DNA of 64,000 nt from Pseudeuparius sepicola (lineage: Eukaryota; Arthropoda; Insecta; Coleoptera; Anthribidae): contig OY987305.1 in NCBI GenBank assembly GCA_963920635.1, positions 9,897,153 to 9,961,152 on the forward strand, given 5' to 3'. Below are positions 11,489 to 21,920 of this stretch, piece by piece; within the stretch, counting starts at the first letter, position 1; the number at the start of each line of letters is the position of its first letter. The notes under the pieces are model-generated. The model saw only the letters and a list, made by a program, of their open reading frames with translations, ran no database searches and was not told where the DNA came from. The position numbers were made by a program, and so were the translations under genes.

Positions 11489-11953
11489 TACAGGGTGGCT
11501 TATATAAGTGGCTCACTCAAAATATCTTCGCTATTTCAGGCACCCTTCTTTTGTCATGATGAAAATTGTTGTTCATTGCCACCACGAAAGCCATGGCCAA
11601 AAGTCGGAAAACTTCGAACTGTTTTAGTTTTCGAAATGTGGCAAAAAGTTTAATATGAAAATTGTTTGCAAGAACTTACAGAATTTACATATGACATTAG
11701 TTTTGATGTGTGGATTACCGCGCGTAAAGTTTGGACTTTCTTGAGCTCGAAAATTATATCATCTGTAAAAATATTTAATTATGCGTGTTTTGTAAATCAA
11801 AATGTCCCATTCAATTTGAAGTGCCACACTTATGCCCGTTTGTTCTGCAATTACTTAAAAAAATTAAGAGCTATTGATCGCACCCGCCACCGACTTTTTC
11901 TGTCAAAAAATAGTCGAGATATTTTGAGTGAGTCACTCAATAGCCACTCTGTA
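11489..11953 (+). mobile_element. TA-flanked inverted-repeat element, family 2, copy 1
   Basis: The ends are TACAGGGTGGCTTATATAAG and a right end reading gagtgagtcactcaatagcc then actctgta. The interior matches the left arm of 29935-31307 over about 250 bp, including aaattgtttgcaagaac, tttgtaaatcaaaatgtccc and gctcgaaaatta. This 465-bp copy has only one of the two long arms present in the larger copy, so it is a deletion derivative. Non-coding. Confidence 0.8.
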
Positions 11954-12072
11954 TAGTAACCTATCTGTCAAATAAAAATAAACAAAGGGTTTAATAAAAA
12001 AGTACAAAATAAAAAAAATTAAATGCAAAAAGGGACTCAAGACACAGAAGATGTAGCTACTACGTAGGTATG

Positions 12073-12186
12073 TAATAATAATAAACCTTTCCCTCACAGT
12101 ACTGCAAACTATAAAAATACTCCATAAGTAACTAAATGCTTGTGCTGGGGAGGGGTGGCAATTACTATTATTTCATGTTCGTTATG
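12073..12186 (+). repeat. (AAT)n-headed dispersed repeat, copy 1
   Basis: Starts with taataataataa, then ccctcacagtactgcaaact, then actaaatgcttgtgctgggg and ggcaattactattattt. The same order occurs at 28142-28225 and 54824-54940. A microsatellite edge next to a conserved ~100-bp body resembles the 3' end of a non-LTR retroposon or a SINE, but I cannot name the family. Confidence 0.7.
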
Positions 12187-13173
12187 TTTCAAGCATTAAA
12201 GTTATAGGTTTCTCGTAACAGATATTCACAAACTGAAGATTATAAGTAGAATCATTGGAAACTTTGAATCTAATATTCTTTAAAAGTAGGTACGTACTTG
12301 TTTACGATGGCATTGCTATAGCTAGTGACAATATGCTTTTAATAAAATTGTGTTTTGACAAAAAGGAGCCCCATATGTTTTTTGGCTAATAGACTAAAGT
12401 TCCGTCAGAGTTTTTACCATAATTTATTATGATTAAATAGACAAGCTATGGAAAACAAAGTAAAGGACCAGCGGAAATATTTACCTAAGGGGAAAGTTTC
12501 TCTAGGACTCTTGTTTTTTGGAAGCAAACAACTTAATACTGATACCGAGGGACTGTCCTCCGTATTTTTATGATAAATACAGATGATATTTTACCGTGAA
12601 CTGTAATTTTTCCAGGCAATTTCTGGAATGGTCAACATTGAACTAACGAAAGTCTAAAATCACGGCTCATCTATGGCCTAAATAAGTTCTATGAGTTGAG
12701 CCGACTGTCGAGCCATCAAACAAGTGTCATTTACAAAAAGTTACGCAGAGCAGAAAATCGGTTTATAAGTAACGGAACGAAAATGTGAATTAATCCTAAT
12801 CTATTTAAGTTTTGGTAAAAAATATGCAGTAGGACCATGACCTTTTGAACGTTGCCTACTGTGGGGACTGCTTAGCTTATATAGGTACTCTTAATGATGA
12901 ATGAGATAAATGATAAAATGTCATACCATGTATCGTAAATAATTTCATACTACTGATAACAATGCAAATAAATGTTACCTACAAATATTATTATTATTTG
13001 CATGGCTACCCTTGACCAGAGATATGGAGGTGGGGAGAATGAGCGTCAAGCTGCGCGAGTTAAACTTACAGGGGATAGTTAATATTCCTTTAGTATATTA
13101 CCAGGATCGTTTATAAAATAAATATAAATAAAATAAACTTTTAGATAAACGCATAAAAATTAACGTTAATGGT
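12187..13173. other. Unassigned stretch
   Basis: AT-rich, with no repeat partner and no recognisable protein or RNA gene. Confidence 0.4.
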
Positions 13174-13338
13174 TTGGTCACTTTTGACGGGCGATGGCTC
13201 CGCGTCTGACGTTTGATGTTTACATCTCGCCAAGGCCTACTTATTGAAAAAATCGTACAATAATGGGCTAATTCAGTGCCGATTTCTGAGCTTTTAATGG
13301 CAATTTTGAGACACTTCACTGCCGATTTCAAGAAAAAG
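13174..13338 (+). repeat. Dispersed repeat family 1, copy B
   Basis: Core match to 636-870 (inverted) and 60033-60266 (direct), from ggtcacttttgacgggcgat to ccgatttcaagaaaaag. The hairpin arm after atgggcta has decayed to ttcagtgccgattt. It lacks the outer part (aaaagttaaatgagcc) that the other two copies share. Confidence 0.8.
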
Positions 13339-13429
13339 TTATTTTATAATTAGAGTAGTTACATAACGAATTTAATACCTAACATTTGTTAACGATGGCA
13401 AAAAATTCTATGATATGTACATCGCATAT

Positions 13430-14030
13430 CGGATTTCTAATATGAGGCAACCCAGTGTTCCTAATATGAGATATGTCATATAAGGAGACTCGCTTCATTC
13501 AGATTACTAATAATTTTAATATTGTTAAGTGTTACATAATTTAAAGAGTTGTATACTGAGTTAAGTTGATATTCATTTACCTAATGTTCTCAAAATAAAA
13601 ATTATTTTCAGGAGGTAAGTAGTATTTTTGTTAAACCTTAATATGAGACCGTCTCATATTAGGAACCTGTTAAGTGTGCCAAGTGTTATGTTACTAAAGT
13701 GTTGTATACTAGGTTAATTTGATATTCTTTTAAAGTTTTTGAAATAAAAATTATGTTGTGGCAAGTAGTGTTTTTGTTGAACCTGGATATGAAACTGTCT
13801 CATATTAGGAGACCAATTTTAAAAATTGAAGATTTGACTTTTTTCCATAATTCTCATTTACGCAACAACTGTTAATATTTGTCAATCCTACATAAACTGC
13901 AGTGAAAATAGAGACTATATTAAACGTATTCGACGTAAGATTGCGCATAATAAAATATTATAGGACAAAATACAGAACAAAATGTAATGTGGTCTCATGT
14001 TAATATTAGGGTACTTTCCTCTATTATAAT
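13430..14030. repeat. Tandem palindromic repeat block with CCTAATATGAGAC motifs
   Basis: Two units of about 140 bp (about 13525-13663 and 13669-13810) share ttgtatact, ttgatattc, aaataaaaattat and agtagt.tttttgtt. Each ends with tctcatattagg. The motif CCTAATATGAGAC or its complement also occurs near 13440, 13461, 13640-13663 (a 26-bp palindrome) and, weakly, 14000 (gtctcatgttaatattaggg). Motifs facing inwards at both edges suggest a composite inverted-repeat element with internal duplication. No protein is encoded. Confidence 0.65.
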
Positions 14031-14539
14031 ATAAAGTTTTATTTCATTTTGTACTAACCGGGGTAAGGTCATTATGGAGGAGTGTCGTTCGCAGGGTCGT
14101 ATCGCATTACAATACTTATCAGTTCGAGCCGAATCGACGTGTATAAACGAGTAGATGAGTGCAAGGCCATTAAGAGCGCAAGATGAGGGCTATTACAGCA
14201 GGTGCTGCCGCTGAAATATTCCTTTCGCAGTTAAATCTCGATAGCGTTCGCACGGAATCCCAGGACGTTGTTCGGGAATTTACCGGGGTGTGAACGCCCC
14301 GAAAATTCGAGTCCGCTACGCGACGCCCACCTGTCGCGACTCCCAATTCTCGCCATGCCCACTTCTCGGCAGGCCCACCGCATTCGTCACATATCGCCGC
14401 AAAAAGAAGAAACATGCATTCTCGGCCCAGATCATCTGTGCAACACAACGTTGTCATGTCAAAGGTGAGCCTGACAGCGCTATCTACCGGAAAGTGGACC
14501 TCTTGGGATTTAGGCTTCGCGGAGAGTCGTCCTGGAAAA
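14031..14539. other. Unassigned GC-richer stretch
   Basis: This is GC-richer than its neighbours. It has overlapping open frames on both strands (14170-14457 minus, 14268-14468 and 14290-14553 plus) that match no family I know and overlap one another, which argues against all of them. A 17-bp match (gtgaacgccccgaaaat at 14291) recurs inverted next to the repeat at 17640-17900. Confidence 0.35.
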
Positions 14540-14790
14540 TTCCCAAGCCGTAATGACCGCGTTCTCGACTAATTTATTTCGCATGAAGCATAGTAGTCGA
14601 AACAACGGATGGTAATGCGGACAGTCCACACTTTACCAGTGATTTAGGGCCAAACGTAATCATTCATTATTCGTTTCGGGAAATTTACAATGACAAAAAT
14701 TTGTATCTGAGTGTTTATGTTCTTTTTAATGGACATGCGATATATTTGGCCGCTACGTTTCGCTATGTAATTATGTCCGCTATAGCTCGT
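14540..14790 (+). repeat. Dispersed repeat family 3, copy 1
   Basis: Matches the reverse complement of 17640-17900: shared blocks include gtaatgaccgcgtt, ccagtgattta, cattattcgtttcg, aatgacaaaaatttgtat and tttttaatggaca. Divergence is moderate. The class is unknown and no coding capacity is seen. Confidence 0.75.
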
Positions 14791-14997
14791 TAAAAGAGAA
14801 TTAAAACGTACAGGGAGGGGTTAGAAATATTCCAAGCGGGTTGATTTTCATCTCAGAAAAAGTCGGAGAACCTTTTTTAATATTTATTATTTTCGAAAAT
14901 GGTTTTCGGCGTCAGTCTTTTTTTCAAGTCTTCAAAATGCTCTTTTGCTCAGCATTTTGAATATATAGGGTGTCGCTGTAGGTGTGAACGTTTGTAA

Positions 14998-15320
14998 ATT
15001 CAGGCCTGATTGGTTAGGATGTAATTTGAACCGCATTTTTATTTTTCATAAATCAAATAGACCTTGAGAGGAACCAAAACTTATAGTTTTTTTAAGTACC
15101 TTTACTGTATAAGTTATAGAAGGAAAACTTGTTTAAAATATAAAACTACCCTGCCCTATCTGTGCTTATTAAGAATGGAAACAAAAGAATAGACGTAGGT
15201 TTCATTCCTGAATAACATTTTCTCATAATATGTTTTTAATACCTTTTATGCAAAAGGCACTTTACTTAAATCAATAACAATTTTTTTGAAAAAAGTGAGT
15301 TTCAAATTACCCTAATGTCA
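14998..15320. repeat. Degraded copy of the 28.5-kb foldback family
   Basis: The segment catttttatttttcataaat followed by caaatagacctt..aggaaccaaaactta matches the arms of 28545-29140. Downstream, aagaatggaaacaaaagaat matches the element's inner right arm. Only part of the structure survives. Confidence 0.5.
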
Positions 15321-15359
15321 ACTTTCAACGGAGTGTACTTCCTTCTAACATGAGTTTCT

Positions 15360-16300
15360 CAATATTATAATGGAGTTGATATACAAATTGCTCGAGTGCT
15401 TAAGTGAAAGTTGCCATAGAAGTTGCCGACCATTTTCCATAGTTAACCACGAAAGTTCTTTAATTTTAGCAGACTCATGGTCCTATTTACGGAGACCAAA
15501 AATATATCGGCAACAATTATTTTGAACACGTTGGATTCGGGTTCTATCCACCAAGTCCAAACAGAAACCATAAACAAAACAGCCATAATTGAAAAGTGAC
15601 AGAACAGAGTCAGAATCTTTCTGAGATTTGCGTCCAAAAATTGCCGACAGAAGTAGAGAAGGCGTAAAGAGAGATAATTTGTTTGTTTGTGTGTGATTTG
15701 AATTTAATCTTGTCGTCGACATTGTCGACTCGACAATAATACCAAGATTCTTTGCTTTTGAACCAACCGTAAGCAATACACCATAAATTTTTATAGCCAT
15801 ATCCATTGCCAACTTAGTTTTTTGCTTACTCCCTAGTGCATTTAGTTTTAGATTGTGGGCTAGTGACGAACTAAACAGGCTACCTAAAACAGCGTTGATT
15901 GGTATCTCCGTGTCCTTCAGCTCAGACGCTTTACAATGATAAAATAATTTGGTATCGTCAGCATAGGCACGTGTAATGCTATAACCATCGACCCAACAAT
16001 TTCATAATAAATAACAAAGGGCAGAGTATTGAATCCTGTGGAATTCCTGTAGGAAGTGCAGCAAAACCAGACTGACGTTTACGCATTGGTGACGATCGCT
16101 TAAATAATTTTGCAGTATAGCAGACATTCGAGTTGAAGCTATAAAATTGTAGAGAGCGTAACCTCGTGGTTGATGGTTTCGAATGCCTTTGTATGGTCCA
16201 GGAGCACAAGTGAGGCTACATCACCCTCATCTACAATACTTATAGAATATTCTTTCGGCTCCAAAATTCGTACAAAATCGCTTTCTAACCTTTTACTTTA
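15360..16300 (-). pseudogene. Non-LTR retrotransposon reverse transcriptase fragment
   Basis: Reading the minus strand from about 16300 down gives the order of a LINE reverse transcriptase. VLLDHTKAFETINH (16174-16206) corresponds to motif A. PTGIPQDSILCPLLFI (near 16040) corresponds to the GVPQGS block. ADDTKLFYH (near 15950-15962) is the catalytic ADD of motif C. GSKAKNLGIIVES (near 15730) is the post-catalytic block, and then come LFNYGCFVYGFC and RIQRVQNNCCRYIFGLRK (about 15480-15600). A tail, ELSWLTMENGRQLL, follows after a stop. Frameshifts occur between motif A and the GIPQ block and again before ADD, and the segment between the post-catalytic block and NYGCF is garbled. Endonuclease and ORF1 regions are absent. 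It is a dead, 5'-truncated copy. Its sequence is clearly different from the LINE at 49.1-51.1 kb, so it is another family. Clade not assigned. Confidence 0.8.
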
Positions 16301-17218
16301 CTCCCAGGGCTTTTATACTCGCAAAGACTGACGCAAATGATAGATGCACAAATCATAAAGTTCTAATAAATTTCTAGAAAACTTATTGGAAGCTGTACAG
16401 GAAAAACAATGAAAACTAAAAGAAAATGGGGCTGTGGTGGTCTCAGGATAACAAAGGTGTAAGGGAAAATGCCTCCAAACTAATCATAAAAATTATAAAA
16501 CTGTAAGTAGAATACCGAAACCTAAAGTTTATTTGCCAAATCTTTGAGTAGGTTAGAAAACAATGCAAACGTGTTTATTAAAAGCTAATACATATAACAA
16601 CTTTAGGGGCATTTTTCGCTACAATATTTTGCCTGTGGAAGTTTCCAATCAATATTAGTTAATGATATTAGCAACAATCGCACCAAGAAAGGGGCTATAG
16701 TATTTATAACATGGTTGACGACACATTGTTCATATGCTTTAGATTTCAAGTTTCGAGTGATTTCATTTACCCCTTAGAGGCAGTAGTCACGAAAAAAAAT
16801 TCGTTGTAAGATTTAAATTTATTATTTTTATAATATAATATCCTTTACATACATGTATCATTATTAGGACTCAAGTTACTGGTAAAGAAGTCGTTAATTC
16901 GCCCTGGGTTTTCTAATTGAGGTGTTATTGATTAATTGTGTTTAAGTTTGGCGTTAAAACACTCTAAAGTCTTCCAAGTTCTGCAACTATCCTTCTCTAA
17001 CACTGTGAAGCGTTGCAAATATTGTTTTTTTTTCCTAATTGCGCAAAGAGTAAAAATTCTAATCTTACGCAATTAAAAAAATCTCCAGTACTATATTTAC
17101 ATATTATGTTTAAACACCAACAGTAAGTTGTGGTCATTTTTGTTTTATTTAAATATGTAAAATTATATTCTAATATACTTCATGGTTTGACAAAGGAAAG
17201 TCAGTAGTACCTTATAAT
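16301..17218. other. Unassigned stretch
   Basis: AT-rich; no repeat partner, RNA gene or protein similarity seen. Confidence 0.4.
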
Positions 17219-17354
17219 AACAAATAAAGATTTTTTAGCACCTGTAATTATAAATCATAAAGGTTGTTTTAGTGGCATATCTCCTTTACCTGATATGCCC
17301 CTAAAGCATCCTTTATTATTTATAATTACAGGTACTAAAAAATCTTTATTTGTT
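17219..17354. repeat. 136-bp near-perfect hairpin
   Basis: The outer 37-bp arms (17219-17255 and 17318-17354) differ at a single position. The pairing continues inwards with a few mismatches (ggcatatc against gatatgcc) to a loop of roughly 10 bp. Arms this well kept in decayed surroundings indicate a young foldback MITE or a hairpin kept by selection. The open frame at 17255-17446 on the minus strand is only a by-product. Confidence 0.85.
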
Positions 17355-17639
17355 CGTATTCTTGGCTTGACATTGTAGGTTAGAATTTTCACGTTCGATA
17401 CTTGCATTAAGTCGCTAAATGTCGAATTTTGTGGGTTGTTGAACAAATAGGAAGTTCACATAACCCCTCCTAGTAGCTGTAGAAGACGTCGAATTCTCCT
17501 GCATCTCACCGCTACTTACTAATATCAACTGGAATAAATAACACCTAACCGATGGAACCCGTATCTCCGGTCTAAGGCCACAGTAGAAGCATTTTTTGTC
17601 AATTGATATCCTGTGCCTTATATTGTTTAGTTTTATATT
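17355..17639. other. Unassigned short stretch
   Basis: Nothing assignable. Confidence 0.4.
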
Positions 17640-17900
17640 AGGTATAGGTATATAATTTGATGACAGGTAGCGACCAAATATATGGCGTGTCCATTAAAAA
17701 CAAAATAAAGACCGTCCGGATACAAATTTTTGTCATTATAAATTCGCGAAACGAATAATGCATGATTACGTACGAGCGTTAAATCACTGGCAAAATGTCG
17801 CCCGCCCGCATTAGCCCTTGAAGCCCGTTGTTTCAACAACCAGGCTTCAAGCGAAAACGCGGTCATTACGGTATGGGAATTTTCGGGGCGTTCACACCGT
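17640..17900 (-). repeat. Dispersed repeat family 3, copy 2
   Basis: Inverted partner of 14540-14790; see that entry for shared blocks. Here the middle segment (about 17800-17860) carries a local palindrome, ttgaagccc..gttgtttcaacaac..ggcttcaag, that copy 1 lacks or has lost. Confidence 0.75.
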
Positions 17901-17959
17901 TTGATTTCGTGGGAACACTATGGAGTTATAAGAAATAATCTCAGGTTATTTCCAGAAAT

Positions 17960-17998
17960 ATGTGGGTGGGGGGGCTAAGAGCAACGCTACGCCACTGG
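17960..17998 (-). mobile_element. Solo hAT-like terminus
   Basis: In reverse complement this reads CAGTGGCGTAGCGTTGCTCT followed by a C-rich run. CAGTGGCGTAGC with a nearby homopolymeric G/C run is a common hAT (Ac/hobo type) terminus. The matching left end was not found, so the element is truncated or the resemblance is partial. Confidence 0.4.
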
Positions 17999-18944
17999 GT
18001 ACTTCTCACTTTTTTTGTATTTCACCGAACATCCCTATTAAATATGTGTGCTACCTATATTGTTTTTTAATTCCGGGATAAGTTTTAATCCACGCGAAGC
18101 TATAAATAAGGCGCTCAGAGCGGTGACCTTGGCCGAATGATAAACCCTGTTTACAGTTCCAAAATATATCCAAAATAGATAAGGGTATTATTTGTGCCAT
18201 TTATACGGCGAACCCTTATCACAGCTTCCCACTTGTGGCAACGTTAAGCTCTTTGTAATATAACGCACGGCTTCGAACTGGATTGCTATCGGCTGGAACT
18301 CCTTACCTCCGGCACTAGCTGCCATCTAAATATACAAGTGCTGTGTACACACAGAAAACTAGGCCAGATGGCAGCGCCGATTCCATTTTGGAATATGGAG
18401 CAGAAAAGGCAGATAACGCGAAATTCGACGCCGCACGGTCCTGTACCGTTCCCGGCGAGAATTACCAAAGGGCAAATTAATTGAACATCGTAAAACTTCT
18501 ATTTACAAGCGGAAATGTGAGCGCCGTAAATGGAACAATAATTATATTCGAGATTCAATCTGGGAAATTGTTCCGAGGGATAAAGGAGAAAACGGCCCAT
18601 TTCAAATATACCTACTCATATTTCACTAAAGGGGTTTGTGAACCATTGAACCATTGTTGAAATTTTCGCACGCTACACCAAACATTTTGCGTAAAATTTT
18701 ATATACAAACTAATAGCTAAATTAAAATACCTATACCTCAATTCAATTTATCAGATAATATACAAAAATGCGTATTTTAACGAAAATATGTTAAAGTGTA
18801 AAACAATTTATTTTTAATTTTATAACACCCGTATTAACCGCAAGTAATTAAATTTACAAAATCCAAATTTTTTAAATAAAAATATATATTGTAATAGTAA
18901 GTGAAAATATAATTGGTAAAGGTTGATGAACGAAATATTAAATA
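17999..18944. other. Unassigned stretch
   Basis: No gene recognised. A 10-bp inverted pair, gctgccatct / agatggcagc, lies at about 18318-18374. Confidence 0.4.
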
Positions 18945-19603
18945 TTTTTTGGTTTAGTTTAGTTGGGAAAAGGGTCAAAACGCTATTAAAAACACTATTT
19001 CTTCGCCAACGTTTCGATTAATGTATAATCTTCATCAGGGCTCTAAAATACAATACAATCTAGTAGGGTAATTCCGGTAGAGACGCCACCCCTTTTTCAA
19101 ATCCATTGCTGTACCCATGTTTATAGCAATTTTAATAAAAACAAAATTGAGTTTGACAAAGGAGAATATAATTAATAATATAATCACAAAGTGAACTTAA
19201 TTTATAGAAAAAATAATGAAGAAAAAAGATAATTCTTGGACTCGTGCTTTGGGCATCTAACCCTTAGTATACGGGAGAGATGCCAAAGCAGTTCGGGAGA
19301 GATGCCTATGGCTGGCTCCATCTATACGTTAATAGCTTAAATATTGCAGTTAGGCATCTCTCCCGGGGGCGCGTCTCTCCCGGAATTACCCTATATAAAA
19401 TGAATATAAACTAAAAATAAGAATTTAAGAAGAAAGGTTTTCTGGCACATGTTATAACTTTATAAATAAAAAGAAGACTTACCAGAAATAAGATTGATGA
19501 TTTTAAATTGTAAGTATATTAACGTTTTAACTGTCTAGTTGGCGAAGAAATAGTGTTTTTAATAGCGTTTTGACCCTTTTCCCAACTAAACTAAACCAAA
19601 AAA
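18945..19603. mobile_element. Inverted-repeat element with ~70-bp termini, host to a nested element
   Basis: The left terminus, ttttttggtttagtttagtt then gggaaaagggtcaaaacgct and so on to cttcgccaac, is repeated inverted at 19533-19603 with few or no differences. The interior includes cttcatcagggctctaaa and a complete second element at 19064-19393. A single related end occurs at 28393-28440. Non-coding. Confidence 0.85.
19064..19393. mobile_element. Nested MITE with TAGGGTAATTCCGG ends
   Basis: The left end, tagggtaattccggtagaga, pairs with the right end, tctctcccggaattacccta. The motif cgggagagatgcc occurs twice inside, and complementary ggcatctctcccgg lies near the right end, so the termini contain sub-repeats. 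TA at both ends may be the target duplication. It sits wholly inside 18945-19603, so it is the younger insertion. Confidence 0.8.
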
Positions 19604-20197
19604 GTAAGTGAAAATATTTGAAAATAAATTTTTGATAATGTTATCGGCATTATTGTTAATTCATTTATTGTGCTCTATGGACTCAAGATGTGGTGAATTA
19701 AGTTAACCTTCTTGGACTGTTCCTGTGATGGTGCGCATTCCTTTTATGTTTACTTGGATATAATAGGCCAGTGCCAGTAAGGCTTATTATATCCAATAGT
19801 ATATTGGAGAGAATAGACATTTACTATGTATGCATATATTAATAAAAGTGCGTTTTTCTATTTATTCGATAGTACCGATAAAAATCGTTATTTTTTAAAA
19901 ATGTCCCAAAGGCAGTTTGTTTATATCTTTTACCATCAGTTTTTATAGCAAATTTTGTAAGTTCATGAATAAATATGTTTATTTGGCTAGTTATGTGTTT
20001 CAACAATAAAAACTACAATTATTTAAATTTGTTTAAAAACGTTAAAATAAATGGGCGTTTGTTAAATGTGAATTTTATTTAGGATTCCCTTCGATGCAAA
20101 AGTGTTAGTAAATACATAAATATTTTGTATTAAATACAAAACTTCTATGCAATTTTTATTTCTCTTATTTTTAGGCCTTCACGGCTGTTGTCCATGT

Positions 20198-20465
20198 CAG
20201 AATGAATTTCTGAGCTGTTGCTCCGTGGTCGATGGAAATCTTCTAGACATTTTGCTAGTCGTAACTGAGAGCATTTTTAGTGGTGACTCGTCCACTGAGG
20301 GGTTGTAACTGATCATCAAATGCCTAAGTAAAATCTACTGTCGATCTTACCGGCAATAAGTTGCGATCCAACATAGGACGAGTCGTCACTGAAGATGCTT
20401 ACGGGTACGATCAGCAAAAATGTCTGGAAGATTTCCATCGACCACGGCGCGACAGCCAGAAAATG
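20198..20465. mobile_element. 268-bp foldback element
   Basis: The arms 20207-20293 and 20375-20464 pair across about 85 bp: ccgtggtcgatggaaatctt against its complement aagatttccatcgaccacgg, and gtgactcgtcc against ggacgagtcgtcac. An 80-bp loop separates them. Non-coding. Surrounding DNA (19604-20197) is AT-rich and unassigned. Confidence 0.85.
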
Positions 20466-21601
20466 TCTTCTCGTATATTAATTTATATTATATATAAATA
20501 TTACCAATTACTATAAAATATATTTAAAGTAACAATTCAATATTTTCACTCCTAATATGCATATATTTTATTCTGAATATTTGGACATTATAAATAAATA
20601 TATTTATATTAAATTTTAAAATAAGTAATACTGCACACTGGAAAAATATTTTTGAAACTATTATACACTTTATTAATAATGAATGTAACAAATAGTCAAA
20701 TTAAAAACATGAATATTATATGTGATATCATCTTAGTTTTTAGATTTAAAACGCACACAAGTTGTTAAACCAAATACCAGTATATTTGCTCTTATAATAC
20801 AGCCGATATTATAAAAATATTTTACTTTGTAAAATATAGTATTGCTGTGCCAAATAGTATTAAATTTCCTAATACATATTATTATTTTTATTTTAGCTTT
20901 AAATATATTTTTTTCTCCGTATATGGAGTTCTAAGAATTGTAAGACATTACAATTTATCTGTTTGAAAGTTTGAAAGTAGCTGTAGCGGCATTTTTTGCG
21001 GATAGTTTCTATACAATGCTTCTGAATATCTATGGCTCCTTTGCGAGGTATATTCCAGTTTTACGTGTGTTTGCGTCAAGCATAGTCGTAGAAATGAGAT
21101 TGTCGACAAACGCTGCGTTTCATTCGTATAGTTTCGTCCTCATTTCTTCACTTTATCATACTTTTATGTCTTAAAACATCGGAAGAAAAAGGCAACGATT
21201 GCTAGCATTTTACTTCTTGGTCTTTAGTTCACCTTTATTAACAGCATAAAATAAGTACGGCTCTGCACAAAACAAAAACTTATACGACTTTTAGATGTTC
21301 AGTTCAGTGGGCACAATTAAAGTCATTCGTTCTAATAAACATACCCACTTTGGGCTTTATAGTTAGCTTCTACTATAGTAGAACGTAGAATAAAAGACAC
21401 TTTCGAGTTTCAACTGCTCCACGATATTATTTAAGTTGCAAAAGGCACTGGACATGACCTGTGCATACGTCATAATTTTATTGTTATTTGCTATCTATAG
21501 ATGGCGCTAGTACTTACTATTGTGAGAGTTACAGAATATTAAGGACTATTCACTAATCACTGAGTAACCTTGTCTTTGATGAAGCGATCCAATATTCAGG
21601 T
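20466..21601. other. Unassigned stretch
   Basis: No repeat partner was seen. A 67-codon frame at 20971-21174 has no known relative. Confidence 0.4.
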
Positions 21602-21632
21602 ATTAGTAGTCTAGTCCTACTAGACTACTAAT
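21602..21632. repeat. Perfect 14-bp stem, 3-nt loop
   Basis: attagtagtctagt and its exact complement flank cct. It could be a cruciform, the end of a small MITE, or chance; no function can be assigned. Confidence 0.6.
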
Positions 21633-21820
21633 GGTTTTTATTTTACGTTTTTATTAACTCGTTTTCTTGTCCTCTTGTTTTAAACTAACTTCTCACTGAG
21701 CTAGAGATTTTAAACATTAAACGTAGCTCAAAACTGAATGACTATGCAATACTAACTTGCTATAAAGTTATTATTTATTATGTTATTTGTTATAATAAAC
21801 AAAATCAATCGACAGATAAG

Positions 21821-21880
21821 CAGTGGTGTAGCTTAGCCAGCATTTAGGGGCGGGGGTGGGGGCGAAATTTTCCGAAATCT
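21821..21880 (+). mobile_element. Solo hAT-like terminus
   Basis: CAGTGGTGTAGCTTAGCCAG followed within 10 bp by a G-rich run resembles hAT termini. The opposite end was not found. It ends about 40 bp before the DDE element at 21921. Confidence 0.4.
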
Positions 21881-21920
21881 TTTCTTTGTGAAATATTGCC
21901 GTCTACTGTGTTTAGTTATA

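Noticed and set aside
13611..13620. ttttcag then gag then gtaagt, resembling a micro-exon or recursive splice site
   Set aside because: It lies inside a tandem repeat unit whose sister copy lacks it, so it is probably chance.
14170..14553. Three overlapping frames in a GC-richer patch
   Set aside because: They overlap on both strands, match no family and have no splice context. GC content alone explains their length.
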